From contig NZ_JAUSZN010000001.1 of assembly GCF_030817595.1 (NCBI RefSeq), positions 2,302,001-2,366,000 on the forward strand: 64,000 nucleotides of DNA. The letters are read 5' to 3'. A model generated the notes under the pieces. That model worked only from the letters and a program-made list of their open reading frames with translations. It made no database searches and was not told the origin of the DNA. The position numbers and the translations under genes were made by a program. This DNA is from Neobacillus niacini. GTDB lineage: Bacteria; Bacillota; Bacilli; Bacillales; Cytobacillaceae. Below, piece by piece: positions 1-7,943 of the stretch (position 1 is the first letter of the stretch; every line of letters begins with the position of its first letter).

Positions 1-106
1 ATATATCACAATCGTTTTTATAATTTGAATAGATTGTCGTAACAGTCGTACCATGTCGATTAGAGGTGTATTTTCAGGATAGCTTAAGAAGGAGTTCTAC
101 GTTAAA

Positions 107-784
107 TCAACTCATATGAATGTCATTGCCATACTGAATCAATTGTAGTTTCCTTGCCAAAGATTGGGATGCGAAATTGTCACAAGAGGTGCTATATAGA
201 GCAGTTCTTCCTTGTTTTTGTACCTCTGAAGCCCAAACATTTGTAACATCTGCACCGTATGCTCTTCCTCGGTAATCCTCATGTGTAAATACACTTGCTT
301 CGGCTGCTTTTGAGGTCTGCCTTGCACTACAACAAATTGAAACAGGTATATTATCTTCAACTATTACAAAACAAGGTTGCTTATTCTCAAAATCCTCAAA
401 TGTATATGGAAAATGAGGCTTTAAAATTTCTTTGTTTTTATTAGTTACTATAATTGCTTTTGTACATGTCCTGTCCCTGACATCGGGAAACACATACGCT
501 GGTCCAATCCATAAATTATTTACTATACGGTCTATGCTTAAAACCTTTATTACTTCTCCTAGATGAGCACCAGGATTTGACCCTATAACTTGTTCTAACT
601 TCTTTACAAGGCTATCATCCAGCGATTTTGAAAACCTTACTACACTACCCAATCTGGTGGAACCAATAAAAATTCGTGGTGCAACATCGTATGGTATTTC
701 ATTAACGACTGTCATTCTATTTTCAGTATCGTGTCTAAATAGCACATTTACATGATGTACCATCAATTCTAAATTAGATAGCAT
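107..784 (-). CDS. GNAT-family N-acetyltransferase
   Basis: This 225-residue protein ends in a GCN5-related acetyltransferase domain, roughly residues 140-220. The acetyl-CoA-binding loop is visible as RGRAYGAD near residue 173, inside the context EASVFTHEDYRGRAYG, followed by an alpha-helix and a CDNFASQSLARKL segment typical of the C-terminal half of GNAT folds. The N-terminal 130 residues resemble no domain I can name, and the substrate cannot be inferred. The start at 784 follows a GGGGG-rich ribosome binding site. It stands alone, downstream of the IS110-type element. Family assignment is good; function beyond acyl transfer is unknown. Confidence 0.8.
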   Translation of the reverse strand: MLSNLELMVHHVNVLFRHDTENRMTVVNEIPYDVAPRIFIGSTRLGSVVRFSKSLDDSLVKKLEQVIGSNPGAHLGEVIKVLSIDRIVNNLWIGPAYVFPDVRDRTCTKAIIVTNKNKEILKPHFPYTFEDFENKQPCFVIVEDNIPVSICCSARQTSKAAEASVFTHEDYRGRAYGADVTNVWASEVQKQGRTALYSTSCDNFASQSLARKLQLIQYGNDIHMS

Positions 785-1266
785 TTACATTCCCCCCAAT
801 AACTCCATCAATCCAATATTCAAGAAGTTACTGTTGTTTCCCTGCTTTTTTAAACTCCCTCAGATTGATACGAATATCTCTTGAATGCTCACTTATTCGC
901 AGGATTTCATAACCTCTATAAATCGAATGACGGGTAGTTGGAATGAATTCAGATCATTTGGCTTCGTGAAGGCATGGTTAAATAAAGGAGTTAGCTACTA
1001 CTCCATATTTTACCATATAATACACATCTCCACGCCGCCCCTGGAGGCTTTCCCTACCATGTCTCAACGGGTCGATTGCCCTCTCATTCCTTCGTCATGC
1101 CTATCCAAGGGGTGGAGGCCAGTTATGCTAACCTGATGGGTCTCATTGCCCTTTTGTTTAAAAAATCTGGTACTCCGTGCATATTTGAAATCCTACGAAT
1201 AAGACAACATTCAAAAGTTAAAGTCAATTTTTTAATTGGTATATTTTATAAACTAATGTTTTATTT
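785..1266 (-). ncRNA. Structured non-coding end of IS110-type element, candidate bridge/seek RNA
   Basis: This roughly 480-bp stretch 3' of the transposase has no convincing gene. It contains a strong inverted repeat: CTCCACGCCGCCCCTGG at 1028-1044 pairs with CCAAGGGGTGGAG at 1105-1117, enclosing a 60-nt loop. The related strings GGGTCGATTGCCC (about 1070-1082) and GGGTCTCATTGCCC (about 1138-1151) lie on either side of the second arm. IS110-family elements carry a guide RNA in a non-coding end, downstream of the recombinase in the IS1111 group. The position and paired-loop organisation fit, but the exact RNA ends and the element ends were not determined. Confidence 0.5.
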
Positions 1267-2541
1267 CTAAGCAGCTAAAGGGATTAATTCTTGAATTTTA
1301 TTAGGACAGTAAGACTCGTTTCGTCGTGCAATTCCTACAAAAATCCTTGCTAGTTTACCGATCAGTTTCATGATTGATTTCATTTTCTTTATCTTCTTGA
1401 CCTTCACATTATGGGAATGTAGTGCTTTAAATTCAGGGTTATTCATCACAAGGCTCATAGTTGCTAAATAGAGGAATCGCCGTAGTCTTGACCTTCCACG
1501 CTTTGAAATCACAATCTGACCTCTCCCTTTGCCTGAACTTGCTTCAGCTAGATGTAATCCCGCATGTCGTAATAGAGAGTTTCCATGAGAGAATCCACTT
1601 AGATCTCCAGACTCACCTAGTATCCCAGCTAATGAAATTTCACTTATCCCTTTAATCGTAAGTAGTTTTTGTGCAAATGGTATATTATAGAGAACTTCTT
1701 TAACTTGTTGTTCAACTCTTTCGAGTTGTTTTAAAGCGAGGTCATATTCTTCTATTAATTGTTCTAGATGGAATTTATAAGCATCAAGTGCTTGTCCCGT
1801 TCCTATAGAAGTTTTTGCTAGATTGATCAGTAATTGAGCTTTTTTAGGTCCTGGTTGTCTTTTCATTAATGACTTCCAACCCCTCTGAACATCTAGTGAA
1901 TCCATCGAAGATATTTCATTTGGAGTTGGAAACAAACGAAGGGTTGCGATTGCTCCTTTGCACGAAACATCGTTAAACACTTGTCGCAACTCTGGAAAGA
2001 CAACATCTACCCATCTATTTATTTGATTTATAGACATTACGAGTCGTTTAACAATTACATCACGGTTAGACATTAGAACTCTAAGTTTCTCAAATGATTC
2101 TGAAGATGGACGAATAAAGGAGTAGTAGCCGTTTTTGACCATATCTGCGATAACGAGTGCATCTTTTTTATCACTTTTTGATTGCGTATTATCACGATTC
2201 TCTTTATTCCTTTTTACTAAGTGTGGATTGACTGTTACTACCTCAATGTTTTGGTCATATAACCATTTTGACAGGTTAATCCAGTAATGCCCTGTAGGTT
2301 CCATACCTACTATTGCCGCATCTAGTTTTTTTAATCTTTTTAAATCACGAATCCAGTTAAATAGATTAACGAACCCCTCTTCATTATTTTCAAATGTAAT
2401 AGGGTCTCCGACTACAATTCCACGGAGGTTAACTGCCCTTGCAACGTGTATTTGTTGAGCAATATCAACACCAACAATAAGATGTGTATCGGAAATTCTT
2501 TCAATTAGTTGATTTTGTTTGTCTTGCATTTTAAAATTCAT
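1267..2541 (-). CDS. IS110-family transposase (DEDD recombinase)
   Basis: The 424-residue protein has the N-terminal RuvC-like DEDD domain of IS110 transposases: GVDIAQQ near residue 25, GMEPTGHYW near 82 and SDKKDA near 123 carry the acidic residues. The C-terminal Transposase_20 region has LLTIKGIS, then LRHAGLHLAEASSGKGRG, which holds the conserved serine region, then KRGRSRLRRFLY. Length matches the family and the reading frame is intact, so it may be active. AAGGAGGAAG lies about seven bases before the ATG. The long structured non-coding stretch is on its 3' side, which suggests the IS1111 subgroup. No terminal inverted repeats or target duplication were found. Confidence 0.93.
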   Translation of the reverse strand: MNFKMQDKQNQLIERISDTHLIVGVDIAQQIHVARAVNLRGIVVGDPITFENNEEGFVNLFNWIRDLKRLKKLDAAIVGMEPTGHYWINLSKWLYDQNIEVVTVNPHLVKRNKENRDNTQSKSDKKDALVIADMVKNGYYSFIRPSSESFEKLRVLMSNRDVIVKRLVMSINQINRWVDVVFPELRQVFNDVSCKGAIATLRLFPTPNEISSMDSLDVQRGWKSLMKRQPGPKKAQLLINLAKTSIGTGQALDAYKFHLEQLIEEYDLALKQLERVEQQVKEVLYNIPFAQKLLTIKGISEISLAGILGESGDLSGFSHGNSLLRHAGLHLAEASSGKGRGQIVISKRGRSRLRRFLYLATMSLVMNNPEFKALHSHNVKVKKIKKMKSIMKLIGKLARIFVGIARRNESYCPNKIQELIPLAA

Positions 2542-2647
2542 AGTAGGGCTTCCTCCTTAAGACTCTGAGTTAGATTGGACTCTATACTCGTATCTTACTG
2601 AGGGGCTCTATTTTTTTCAAACCTGATAATTAACGATCTACAGGAAT

Positions 2648-2734
2648 GCTAAACTGCACCGTTAGCTCAATAACAAAAAAAGACCGCCGCAGCGATCAAC
2701 TCTTTAACTCTTGCACCCGACAGTTTAAGAACAA
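2648..2734. repeat. Local intergenic repeat, copy 1
   Basis: Starts with CTAAACTGCACCGTTAG, has a central GACCGCCGCAGCGATC, and ends CTCTTGCACCCGACAGTTTAAG. It belongs to the family of eight similar units between 2.6 and 9.8 kb, all in the same orientation. Confidence 0.7.
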
Positions 2735-2782
2735 TATTTAACAAACTTTCTTTTTGACTAAGAAAAAATTTATTAAAAAAGA

Positions 2783-2805
2783 GACTCCCAAAAACCATGG
2801 GAGTC
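2783..2805 (-). terminator. Rho-independent terminator
   Basis: GACTCCC and GGGAGTC form a hairpin. The A-tract on its left becomes a U-tract on the minus strand, so it would stop minus-strand transcription coming from bioY. Confidence 0.6.
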
Positions 2806-3029
2806 CAAACAGTACTAATCTATTTAATAGGGGGTCAAATAGTGATTCCAATTATATTGGGTTTATGAAATATAAAATAGAGAAAATATTACCAAAGTTA
2901 TCCAATAATTAAAGGGGAATTTGGACTAGGATTAAATAAACTTAGTCCTATATAAAGAAAGTGAGTAGATCATGAGCATATTAAATTGGTTTAGCCAAAT
3001 GACAACTTATATCACCTAAAGCACACCTT

Positions 3030-3126
3030 AGTTGAAGTACTAACCTGCTTCCTTACTTCAATAAGATTCAACAAAAAGAAGCGTTAATCCTGCTTGGACC
3101 AACGCCCCCGTTAGTTGCATAAATAA
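3030..3126. repeat. Local intergenic repeat, copy 2 (diverged)
   Basis: Begins TTGAAGTACTAACCTGCTTCC and ends GCCCCCGTTAGTTG. It keeps the AACTAACCTGC-like left end and the CCCGTTAG right end, but the core differs from the other copies. Confidence 0.55.
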
Positions 3127-3232
3127 TAAAGATTTATTTGCAAGGATTGGAACACATTTACGGCAGAATTAAAAGTTTATTAGCCTTTTCCTGCGATGGA
3201 TCTGAAGCATAAACTACAAACATTAAAATTTT

Positions 3233-3811
3233 TTAGGCTGATTTTGTTTGGTCTATTTTTTCTGAAAACAATAGCCTAGCAGAAGTTAATCGGTTTCGAA
3301 TTAAGACACCAATCCACGAAGCAAGAGCAGCCTTGATTAATCCAACAATGATAAACGGAGTAAATCCTCCTGCAAAAGCAGCTGGCCAAGAAAGCTCGGC
3401 AGCAATCTTTAGCCAAGCAGTGCCGAATGCCAAAGTAACGAGCATTCCAATACTATTAGCAATCACAGCATTCTTGAAGTTGAAGGCTGTTTTTTCCATA
3501 AACCATCCGATTAGGAAGGTAGCTGGAAGGAAGCCAACTAAATAACCTCCAGTGGGTCCGAGAAGCTTTGAAACTCCACCTGAAGATTCAGCGAATACAG
3601 GTACTCCTGCAGAACCAATAATTAAATATAAAATGACCGATAAGGTTCCATAACGAGAACCTAGGATTGTTGCTGCTAAGCCAATGGCAAGGGTTTGTCC
3701 TGTAATTGGAACGAGCGGAAGTGGAATTGTAATTTGAGCCATTACGCCAATGATTGCAGCAAAAAGTGCTGTCACAATCATCATTCTTAATTTCAATTGT
3801 TGATTTGTCAC
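3233..3811 (-). CDS. bioY: BioY biotin transporter substrate-binding subunit
   Basis: BioY is the membrane S-component that captures biotin, alone or with an ECF ATPase module. The 192-residue sequence is highly hydrophobic with about six membrane segments. It shows the family signatures PLVPITGQTLAIGLA (about residue 32) and GPTGGYLVGFLPA (about 85), and length is typical. Translation starts at GTG 3811 behind AGGGAGAAAC. A sigma-A promoter and probable BirA operator lie immediately upstream, so biotin-dependent repression is expected. No ecfA/ecfT or biotin synthesis genes are adjacent. The gene sits between repeat copies 2 and 3. Confidence 0.95.
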   Translation of the reverse strand: MTNQQLKLRMMIVTALFAAIIGVMAQITIPLPLVPITGQTLAIGLAATILGSRYGTLSVILYLIIGSAGVPVFAESSGGVSKLLGPTGGYLVGFLPATFLIGWFMEKTAFNFKNAVIANSIGMLVTLAFGTAWLKIAAELSWPAAFAGGFTPFIIVGLIKAALASWIGVLIRNRLTSARLLFSEKIDQTKSA

Positions 3812-3828
3812 TTGTTTCTCCCTTTCAA

Positions 3829-3858
3829 ATGTAAACTAATTTTTTATTTGGTTAACAA
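3829..3858 (-). promoter_or_regulatory. Probable BirA operator of bioY
   Basis: ATGTAAACT and GGTTAACAA form an imperfect inverted repeat matching BirA half-sites of the TTGTWAACC type. It lies directly downstream of the -10 box and overlaps the expected transcription start. The spacer is 12 bases, shorter than the 14-16 I associate with this operator, so confidence is moderate. Biotinyl-AMP-bound BirA would block bioY transcription. Confidence 0.6.
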
Positions 3859-3862
3859 TTAA

Positions 3863-3891
3863 ACTATATTTATATTTAAAAAATTTGTCAA
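3863..3891 (-). promoter_or_regulatory. Sigma-A promoter of bioY
   Basis: On the minus strand TTGACA (3886-3891) and TATAGT (3863-3868) are separated by exactly 17 bases, and the probable BirA operator follows at once. Confidence 0.75.
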
Positions 3892-3894
3892 TCC

Positions 3895-3919
3895 AAAAAA
3901 AGAGGTGCCAGTGCACCTC
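3895..3919 (-). terminator. Rho-independent terminator upstream of bioY
   Basis: GAGGTGCC/AGTGCACCTC hairpin with an A-tract on its left that becomes a U-tract in minus-strand transcripts. It separates the bioY promoter from the SUFU-like gene. Confidence 0.55.
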
Positions 3920-3987
3920 CGAGGATTTATTTTGAAATATCTGAAAGGGTTTCAAATGAAACATAAAAAGAAATGGCATTTCTCCAA

Positions 3988-4071
3988 CTTGTTGAACTAA
4001 ACTGCCCTTTACTTGAAGAAGAAAGGAGCATTACCTTTGTTCAAGTAATGCACCCGTTTGTTCAATAAGAA
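3988..4071. repeat. Local intergenic repeat, copy 3
   Basis: Runs from CTTGTTGAACTAAACTGCCC to CACCCGTTTGTTCAATAAGAAT. The two ends are inverted versions of CTTSTTSAACTAA, giving the unit terminal inverted repeats. Confidence 0.75.
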
Positions 4072-4088
4072 TCATATCTAAATCAAAG

Positions 4089-4717
4089 TTAAATAATTAA
4101 TGAGCGGTTAGGATTACATAAGAATTCAGGACTTATATCTTTCTCCATCCATAAATCAAAAAAACAACTAAAGTCTTCATTTTTTTGAATAAATTCTTTT
4201 TCAGATGGATGAATTGGTAATAACCATAATAACTCTGTCTTTTGCTTTTCAAAAAAGTCCAGCAATTGAGTTGAATCGGCAGCTTCAATTATGGGAGGAC
4301 ATATTAAAAGCGTGTTCATTCTGAAAGCAGAAACAGGTTCAGAATTAGAAATCGTATGCCCATAATCATATGGATTACCCTCAACAAAAGGATATTGTGT
4401 TAGTCTCATCATTACATCTAATATTTCCTTATTTTCCTCATCATTTAGCCATATTAGTTCTACTTTTATGCCATTAACCATTGTTTTGTTCGACATTCCT
4501 AAAGTAATGTAAGTCCAGACAGGTCTTTCATTCTGTGGTGGGAATTGTAAAACATAAAAACCATTCTTTTTTGTCTGGATTTTCTCTAACTGCACCTGTT
4601 GCACTGTTTCTCCGAACCAATTACATTTATAAATCTTATCTGTTGTCCAAAGCTTTGAATATAGTAACCTAATATTGTTAAGAGTTCATACTTTTTAAAA
4701 CGTTCCCAAAAGACCAT
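4089..4717 (-). pseudogene. Suppressor-of-fused (SUFU) domain protein, frameshifted near its start
   Basis: The open part (4089-4604, 171 codons) resembles bacterial SUFU-domain proteins: ERPVWTYITLGMS, VELIWL and LLPIHPSEKEFIQ. The frame has no good start of its own; its first start codon is a GTG at 4604 with no ribosome binding site. An ATG at 4717 behind AGGAAAGGG opens another frame reading MVFWERFKKYELLTILGYY and so on, which closes at a TAG near 4585. One missing base around 4605 would join the two into a protein of about 208 residues. I read this as one gene broken by a single-base frameshift or a sequencing error. SUFU proteins often act as immunity-like or peptide-binding factors; the role here is unknown. 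Confidence 0.65.
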
Positions 4718-4752
4718 ATAAACTTCCCTTTCCTACGATTCTTTAGTTAGTA

Positions 4753-5134
4753 TTATATCTTAAAAAACTTCCAACTTCTTGTTAAACTAACCTGCCAGTT
4801 AGCACCAAAAGAAAAAGGTTGCCGCAGCAACCATATCTTAGAAGAAAACCCCATTTGTTCATTAAGCTCTTTTAGGCTATTTATGTATGAATCGAGAACC
4901 TCATTAGTTGCATTTATATTTTCTTCAGTAAACAGGTCATCATCTTCATCCATTCTTTGTTTCCATTCTAGTGTTGGTTTGTTTTTAGTTAACTTCTTCA
5001 AAAGTCATAATATCCTCCAAATTATTTACTTCTTGTTTGGGAGCTTCCTCACCCTCGGCTGTTTTCTTGTTTTCGTTACAAGCCCCTAAAACTAAAACCG
5101 ATGATAAAATAGAAAAGAATAAAAGCTTTTTCAT
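4753..5134 (-). pseudogene. Small lipoprotein gene, frameshifted, with repeat-derived 3' end
   Basis: From the ATG at 5134 the protein starts MKKLLFFSILSSVLVLGAC, a lipoprotein signal peptide with lipobox VLGAC, then a charged linker KKTAEGEEAPKQEV. This frame stops at TAA near 4985. A +1 frame continues through KPTLEWKQRMDEDDDLFTE and a helical segment to 4753. The last 30 codons (from about IWLLRQP) are the translation of repeat copy 4, so the true C-terminus has been replaced or extended by the repeat. It is probably a broken secreted lipoprotein of unknown function. A single-base sequencing error is the alternative explanation for the frameshift. Confidence 0.6.
4776..4841. repeat. Local intergenic repeat, copy 4 (left half)
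   Basis: CTTGTTAAACTAACCTGCC, AGTTAGCACC and the GTTGCCGCAGCAACC core are present; the CACCCGTTAG right end is absent. It is fused to the 3' end of the lipoprotein reading frame. Confidence 0.65.
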
Positions 5135-5226
5135 AGTTGTAAAACCTCTATTATGTCTTGTACAAAACAATTATAAGGGATTTTTTAGAAAATAGTACAA
5201 ACTATTTTATTGAATTTCACTTTAAT

Positions 5227-5325
5227 TCTTCTTCAACTAAACTGCCGTTTTAGTACAATATGAATAAATGGGGTCGCCGAAGCCATCCCGTTTTTTAACT
5301 CTTGCACCCGTTAGTTCAACAAGAT
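5227..5325. repeat. Local intergenic repeat, copy 5
   Basis: Complete unit from CTTCTTCAACTAAACTGCCG to CACCCGTTAGTTCAACAAG, with GGGTCGCCGAAGCCATCCC at the centre. Confidence 0.75.
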
Positions 5326-5334
5326 CCTTTTTAT

Positions 5335-6039
5335 CTACTTTTCAATTTTCCAAACTAGATTTTTTGGTTTGTCCTTTTCAAGAAATGTTAAACGATAGAT
5401 ATGTTTATAATCCTTGTCCGCAAACTCCACTTTATGATTCAGCTTCCATTCGAGATTTCCAAAATCGCTGAATAAATCCTGTTCATCTGTATTCTCGACA
5501 GAGAATAGCTTCTCTTTATTGATGACTTCACCATTTCTTTTCTTGATCTCAATGTAAACATCGATACTTGCTACTTCATGATGACACAAGACACTGCAAA
5601 TGTACTTCCTGTTTGGGCTGCTCTTCTTTAATAGAGGATAGACATTTTGATAATCTAGCTGTTTTATGTTCTCATAAACCAAATCAAGAGAAGAAATGTC
5701 CCAATAAAACTCCTCAGCAGCGAGTTTCATTCCCTCGTGCACGATTTCTAGAATTCGTTCTTTCTTTTCTCTGTGGGATGTCAGTGTCAGTATATTTTCA
5801 ACATCCGCCTCTACAAATACAGGAAAATAATCAAAGATAATATGAGTAAACTTATCGATTTGCTCTTTTTGTTCTAGATTGTCTATACAATAGATTTGTA
5901 TCCCTTTATCATCCCTTGACTGTAGCTTTGGCAGAAGACGGCTATATAAAAATGTAATACATCTTGTTTCGTGAAAGAATGTCCAGTTCTGTTCTTTGTT
6001 TTTCGGAACGTAAAGCTGAATATCTCTTATGATCGGCAT
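5335..6039 (-). CDS. Hypothetical protein
   Basis: A 234-residue protein that I do not recognise. It is acidic to neutral and aromatic-rich, with no signal peptide, membrane segment or obvious catalytic motif. The start at 6039 (MPIIRDIQLYVPK) is preferred over the ATG two codons upstream because AAGGAGATTGCTT precedes it. It is flanked by repeat copies 5 and 6 and has no operon partner. The long intact frame and good ribosome binding site support a real gene. Confidence 0.7.
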   Translation of the reverse strand: MPIIRDIQLYVPKNKEQNWTFFHETRCITFLYSRLLPKLQSRDDKGIQIYCIDNLEQKEQIDKFTHIIFDYFPVFVEADVENILTLTSHREKKERILEIVHEGMKLAAEEFYWDISSLDLVYENIKQLDYQNVYPLLKKSSPNRKYICSVLCHHEVASIDVYIEIKKRNGEVINKEKLFSVENTDEQDLFSDFGNLEWKLNHKVEFADKDYKHIYRLTFLEKDKPKNLVWKIEK

Positions 6040-6140
6040 AAGCAATCTCCTTATGGTCTCTTTTAGAAAGGGTGATCCAGTTTAAGAAACGGTTAGCATT
6101 GTGGGGCGTATCTCCGCAAGAATTACAGTTGAAGTATATA

Positions 6141-6228
6141 TTTATTCAACTAAACTGTTGACGATAGTGCAATAAGAAAAAAAAGCAATCTTCTTATTGA
6201 AGAATCGCACCCGTTACTTTAAGTAATT
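6141..6228. repeat. Local intergenic repeat, copy 6 (diverged core)
   Basis: Left end TATTCAACTAAACTG and right end GCACCCGTTACTTTAAGTAA. The core is an AAGCAATC/GAATCGCAC-type stem instead of the GCCGCAGC core. Confidence 0.6.
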
Positions 6229-6276
6229 TTCTTCACAAACTTCTTTGTTAATTTCGCCTCACAACCTTTCGATTAT

Positions 6277-7146
6277 TTACTCACAGTTCCTATATGATAA
6301 ATATTCTAAAAATTTTTTGGACGCAAGGGAAAGTGATTTTTGCTCTCTCGTTGCTATACCGATATTTCTAAAAGCAGGAGTTTCAAGCTCTTTCGCTATT
6401 ATTTTGTGAGGAATACGCTTCAGTATCAATTCTGGTAATATACTGATTCCAAGCCCGTTTTCCACCATAGACATAATTGCATAATCATCCCATGTTGTAA
6501 AATTAACTTGCGGTGAAATATGATGCATCTCAAAAATCTCAGAGATTTCTGCTTTTGCTCCCTTCTCCAATAACATAAACGGACTATTCAGTAAGTCCTT
6601 GATTGGAAACTTTTCGCAATTAGCAAGAGGATGATTTTGCGGAATCACTACCAACAATCGGTCTTGTTCTAAAAAGGTTGTTTCAAGTTCTGCTTTTGAC
6701 GGTAGCCGCACAAAGCCGAAGTCAACACGTCCATTTAGAATCCAGCTTTCAATTTCTGTATAATCGCCAAGCAGAAGTTCAAAATCAATTTTTGGGTAAT
6801 CCGTCTTAAAAATTCTAATAATGTTAGGGAGCCAGTGGGATGCTACGCTAGAAAATGTCCCAATACGAATCATTCCAGACTCCATATTGTGTAAGTCTTC
6901 TACCTGCGTCATTAAAATTTCATACTCATTACAAATTCGCTTTAATTGGGGCAGTAACTTTAAGCCATCCGTGGTTAAATTGATACCAGTTCGTCCTCTT
7001 TCGAATAGGAAAACTCCCCATTCCCTTTCTAAATCGTTAATCATACGGCTAATCCCAGACTGTGTATAGTCCAATACTTCGGCAGCTTTTGTAAAGCTGC
7101 CAAATTCTACAGCTTTGACAAATGCCTTATATTTTTGGATATTCAT
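6277..7146 (-). CDS. LysR-family transcriptional regulator
   Basis: A 289-residue LysR regulator of standard length. Residues 1-60 form the winged helix (FGSFTKAAEVLDYTQSGISRMI, then ERGRTGINLTTDG) and residues about 90-285 form the periplasmic-binding-protein-like effector domain (MIRIGTFSSVASHWLP, MVENGLGISILPE). It is divergent from the prolyl-tRNA deacylase-like gene at 7275 with 128 bases between the starts. LysR regulators commonly control a divergent neighbour, so that gene is the likely target. The effector is unknown. Confidence 0.92.
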   Translation of the reverse strand: MNIQKYKAFVKAVEFGSFTKAAEVLDYTQSGISRMINDLEREWGVFLFERGRTGINLTTDGLKLLPQLKRICNEYEILMTQVEDLHNMESGMIRIGTFSSVASHWLPNIIRIFKTDYPKIDFELLLGDYTEIESWILNGRVDFGFVRLPSKAELETTFLEQDRLLVVIPQNHPLANCEKFPIKDLLNSPFMLLEKGAKAEISEIFEMHHISPQVNFTTWDDYAIMSMVENGLGISILPELILKRIPHKIIAKELETPAFRNIGIATREQKSLSLASKKFLEYLSYRNCE

Positions 7147-7274
7147 TTTTCTGCACCCACCCCATCTGGTTTTGTCATATACATCATGAGAAACATTCGT
7201 TTTTGTAATGTATGTGAATATGATAAATTATCACTATTAATAATTCAAGTTTGGAAAGGAAAAGGTATTTAACG

Positions 7275-7814
7275 ATGTTTTTTGTGAGTGAAATTATGGA
7301 AAAAGCACCAGACTGCTATAAGTCTCATCTACAAGAAATTGTCTACGAATCATTGACAAAGTTACAGCTTTCATATGAACGAGTGAATACAGATGAAGCA
7401 ATTTCAATGGAGGACTGTATTGAGATCAATCAAAAGTTGGATATGAAAATGGTAAAAACGCTGTTTCTCTGCAATAGTAAAAAGACAGAATTTTATTTAT
7501 TTATAACTACTGCAGATAAACCATTCAAAGCAAAGGATTTCAGCAATGCACTCGGCATATCACGTGTATCCTTTGCTCCTGCAGAGCTGATGGAACATAT
7601 GCTGGGCGTAAAAATCGGAGCTGCTACTGTATTTGGTGTTTTAATGGACAAGGAAAATCTTGTGCAGGTTGTTTTTGATAAGGATGTGCTTTTGGAAGAG
7701 TGGTATAGATGTAGCGATGGAACGACAACTGGATATATGAAAGTCAAAACAAAGTTAATCGTCAATAACTTCCTAACCTATGCAAAGCACATTCCGACAG
7801 TTATCGAAATGTAA
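7275..7814 (+). CDS. YbaK/ProX-type aminoacyl-tRNA deacylase domain protein
   Basis: The 179-residue protein resembles YbaK/ProX (PrdX) editing domains, which hydrolyse mischarged aminoacyl-tRNA such as Ala-tRNAPro. Supporting strings are the N-terminal YERVNTDEAIS segment, KTLFLCNSKKTEFYLFI, then SNALGISRVSFAPAELMEHMLGVKIGAATVFGV, which matches the family core (lysine-containing strand, then LG..PG.vspfgl-like). I chose the ATG at 7275 because GGAAAGGAAAAGG precedes it; a TTG lies eight codons upstream. It is divergently paired with the LysR gene. The substrate is inferred from family only. Confidence 0.8.
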   Translation: MFFVSEIMEKAPDCYKSHLQEIVYESLTKLQLSYERVNTDEAISMEDCIEINQKLDMKMVKTLFLCNSKKTEFYLFITTADKPFKAKDFSNALGISRVSFAPAELMEHMLGVKIGAATVFGVLMDKENLVQVVFDKDVLLEEWYRCSDGTTTGYMKVKTKLIVNNFLTYAKHIPTVIEM

Positions 7815-7869
7815 TATTTAGAAAAAGAATGGTGATAAATTACTTACTTTGTTAAAAACAGTTAATAAT

Positions 7870-7908
7870 CTACTCCTAATAAGCTGTTTCGCAGATTATT
7901 AGGAGTAG
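7870..7908. promoter_or_regulatory. Long perfect hairpin between deacylase and EamA genes
   Basis: CTACTCCTAATAA (7870-7882) and TTATTAGGAGTAG (7896-7908) are perfect inverted repeats. The inner CTG/CAG can extend the stem to about 16 pairs. There is no U-tract after it, so it is not a classic terminator; it could be an operator or an mRNA-stability or attenuation element in front of the EamA gene. Confidence 0.55.
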
Positions 7909-7943
7909 ACGATGAATCTAATAGGTTAAAAGGAGGGAAGTTT

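Larger units (their letters stand above)
2542..3232. other. Intergenic region between IS110 transposase and bioY
   Basis: About 690 bases without a supported gene. It holds the 5' flank of the transposase, two copies of the local repeat family (2648-2734 and 3030-3126) and a terminator hairpin at 2783-2805. Nothing else is evident. Confidence 0.6.

Noticed and set aside
885..1270. Two short plus-strand ORFs 3' of the IS110 transposase
   Set aside because: They run across the structured non-coding end of the element and show no coding features.
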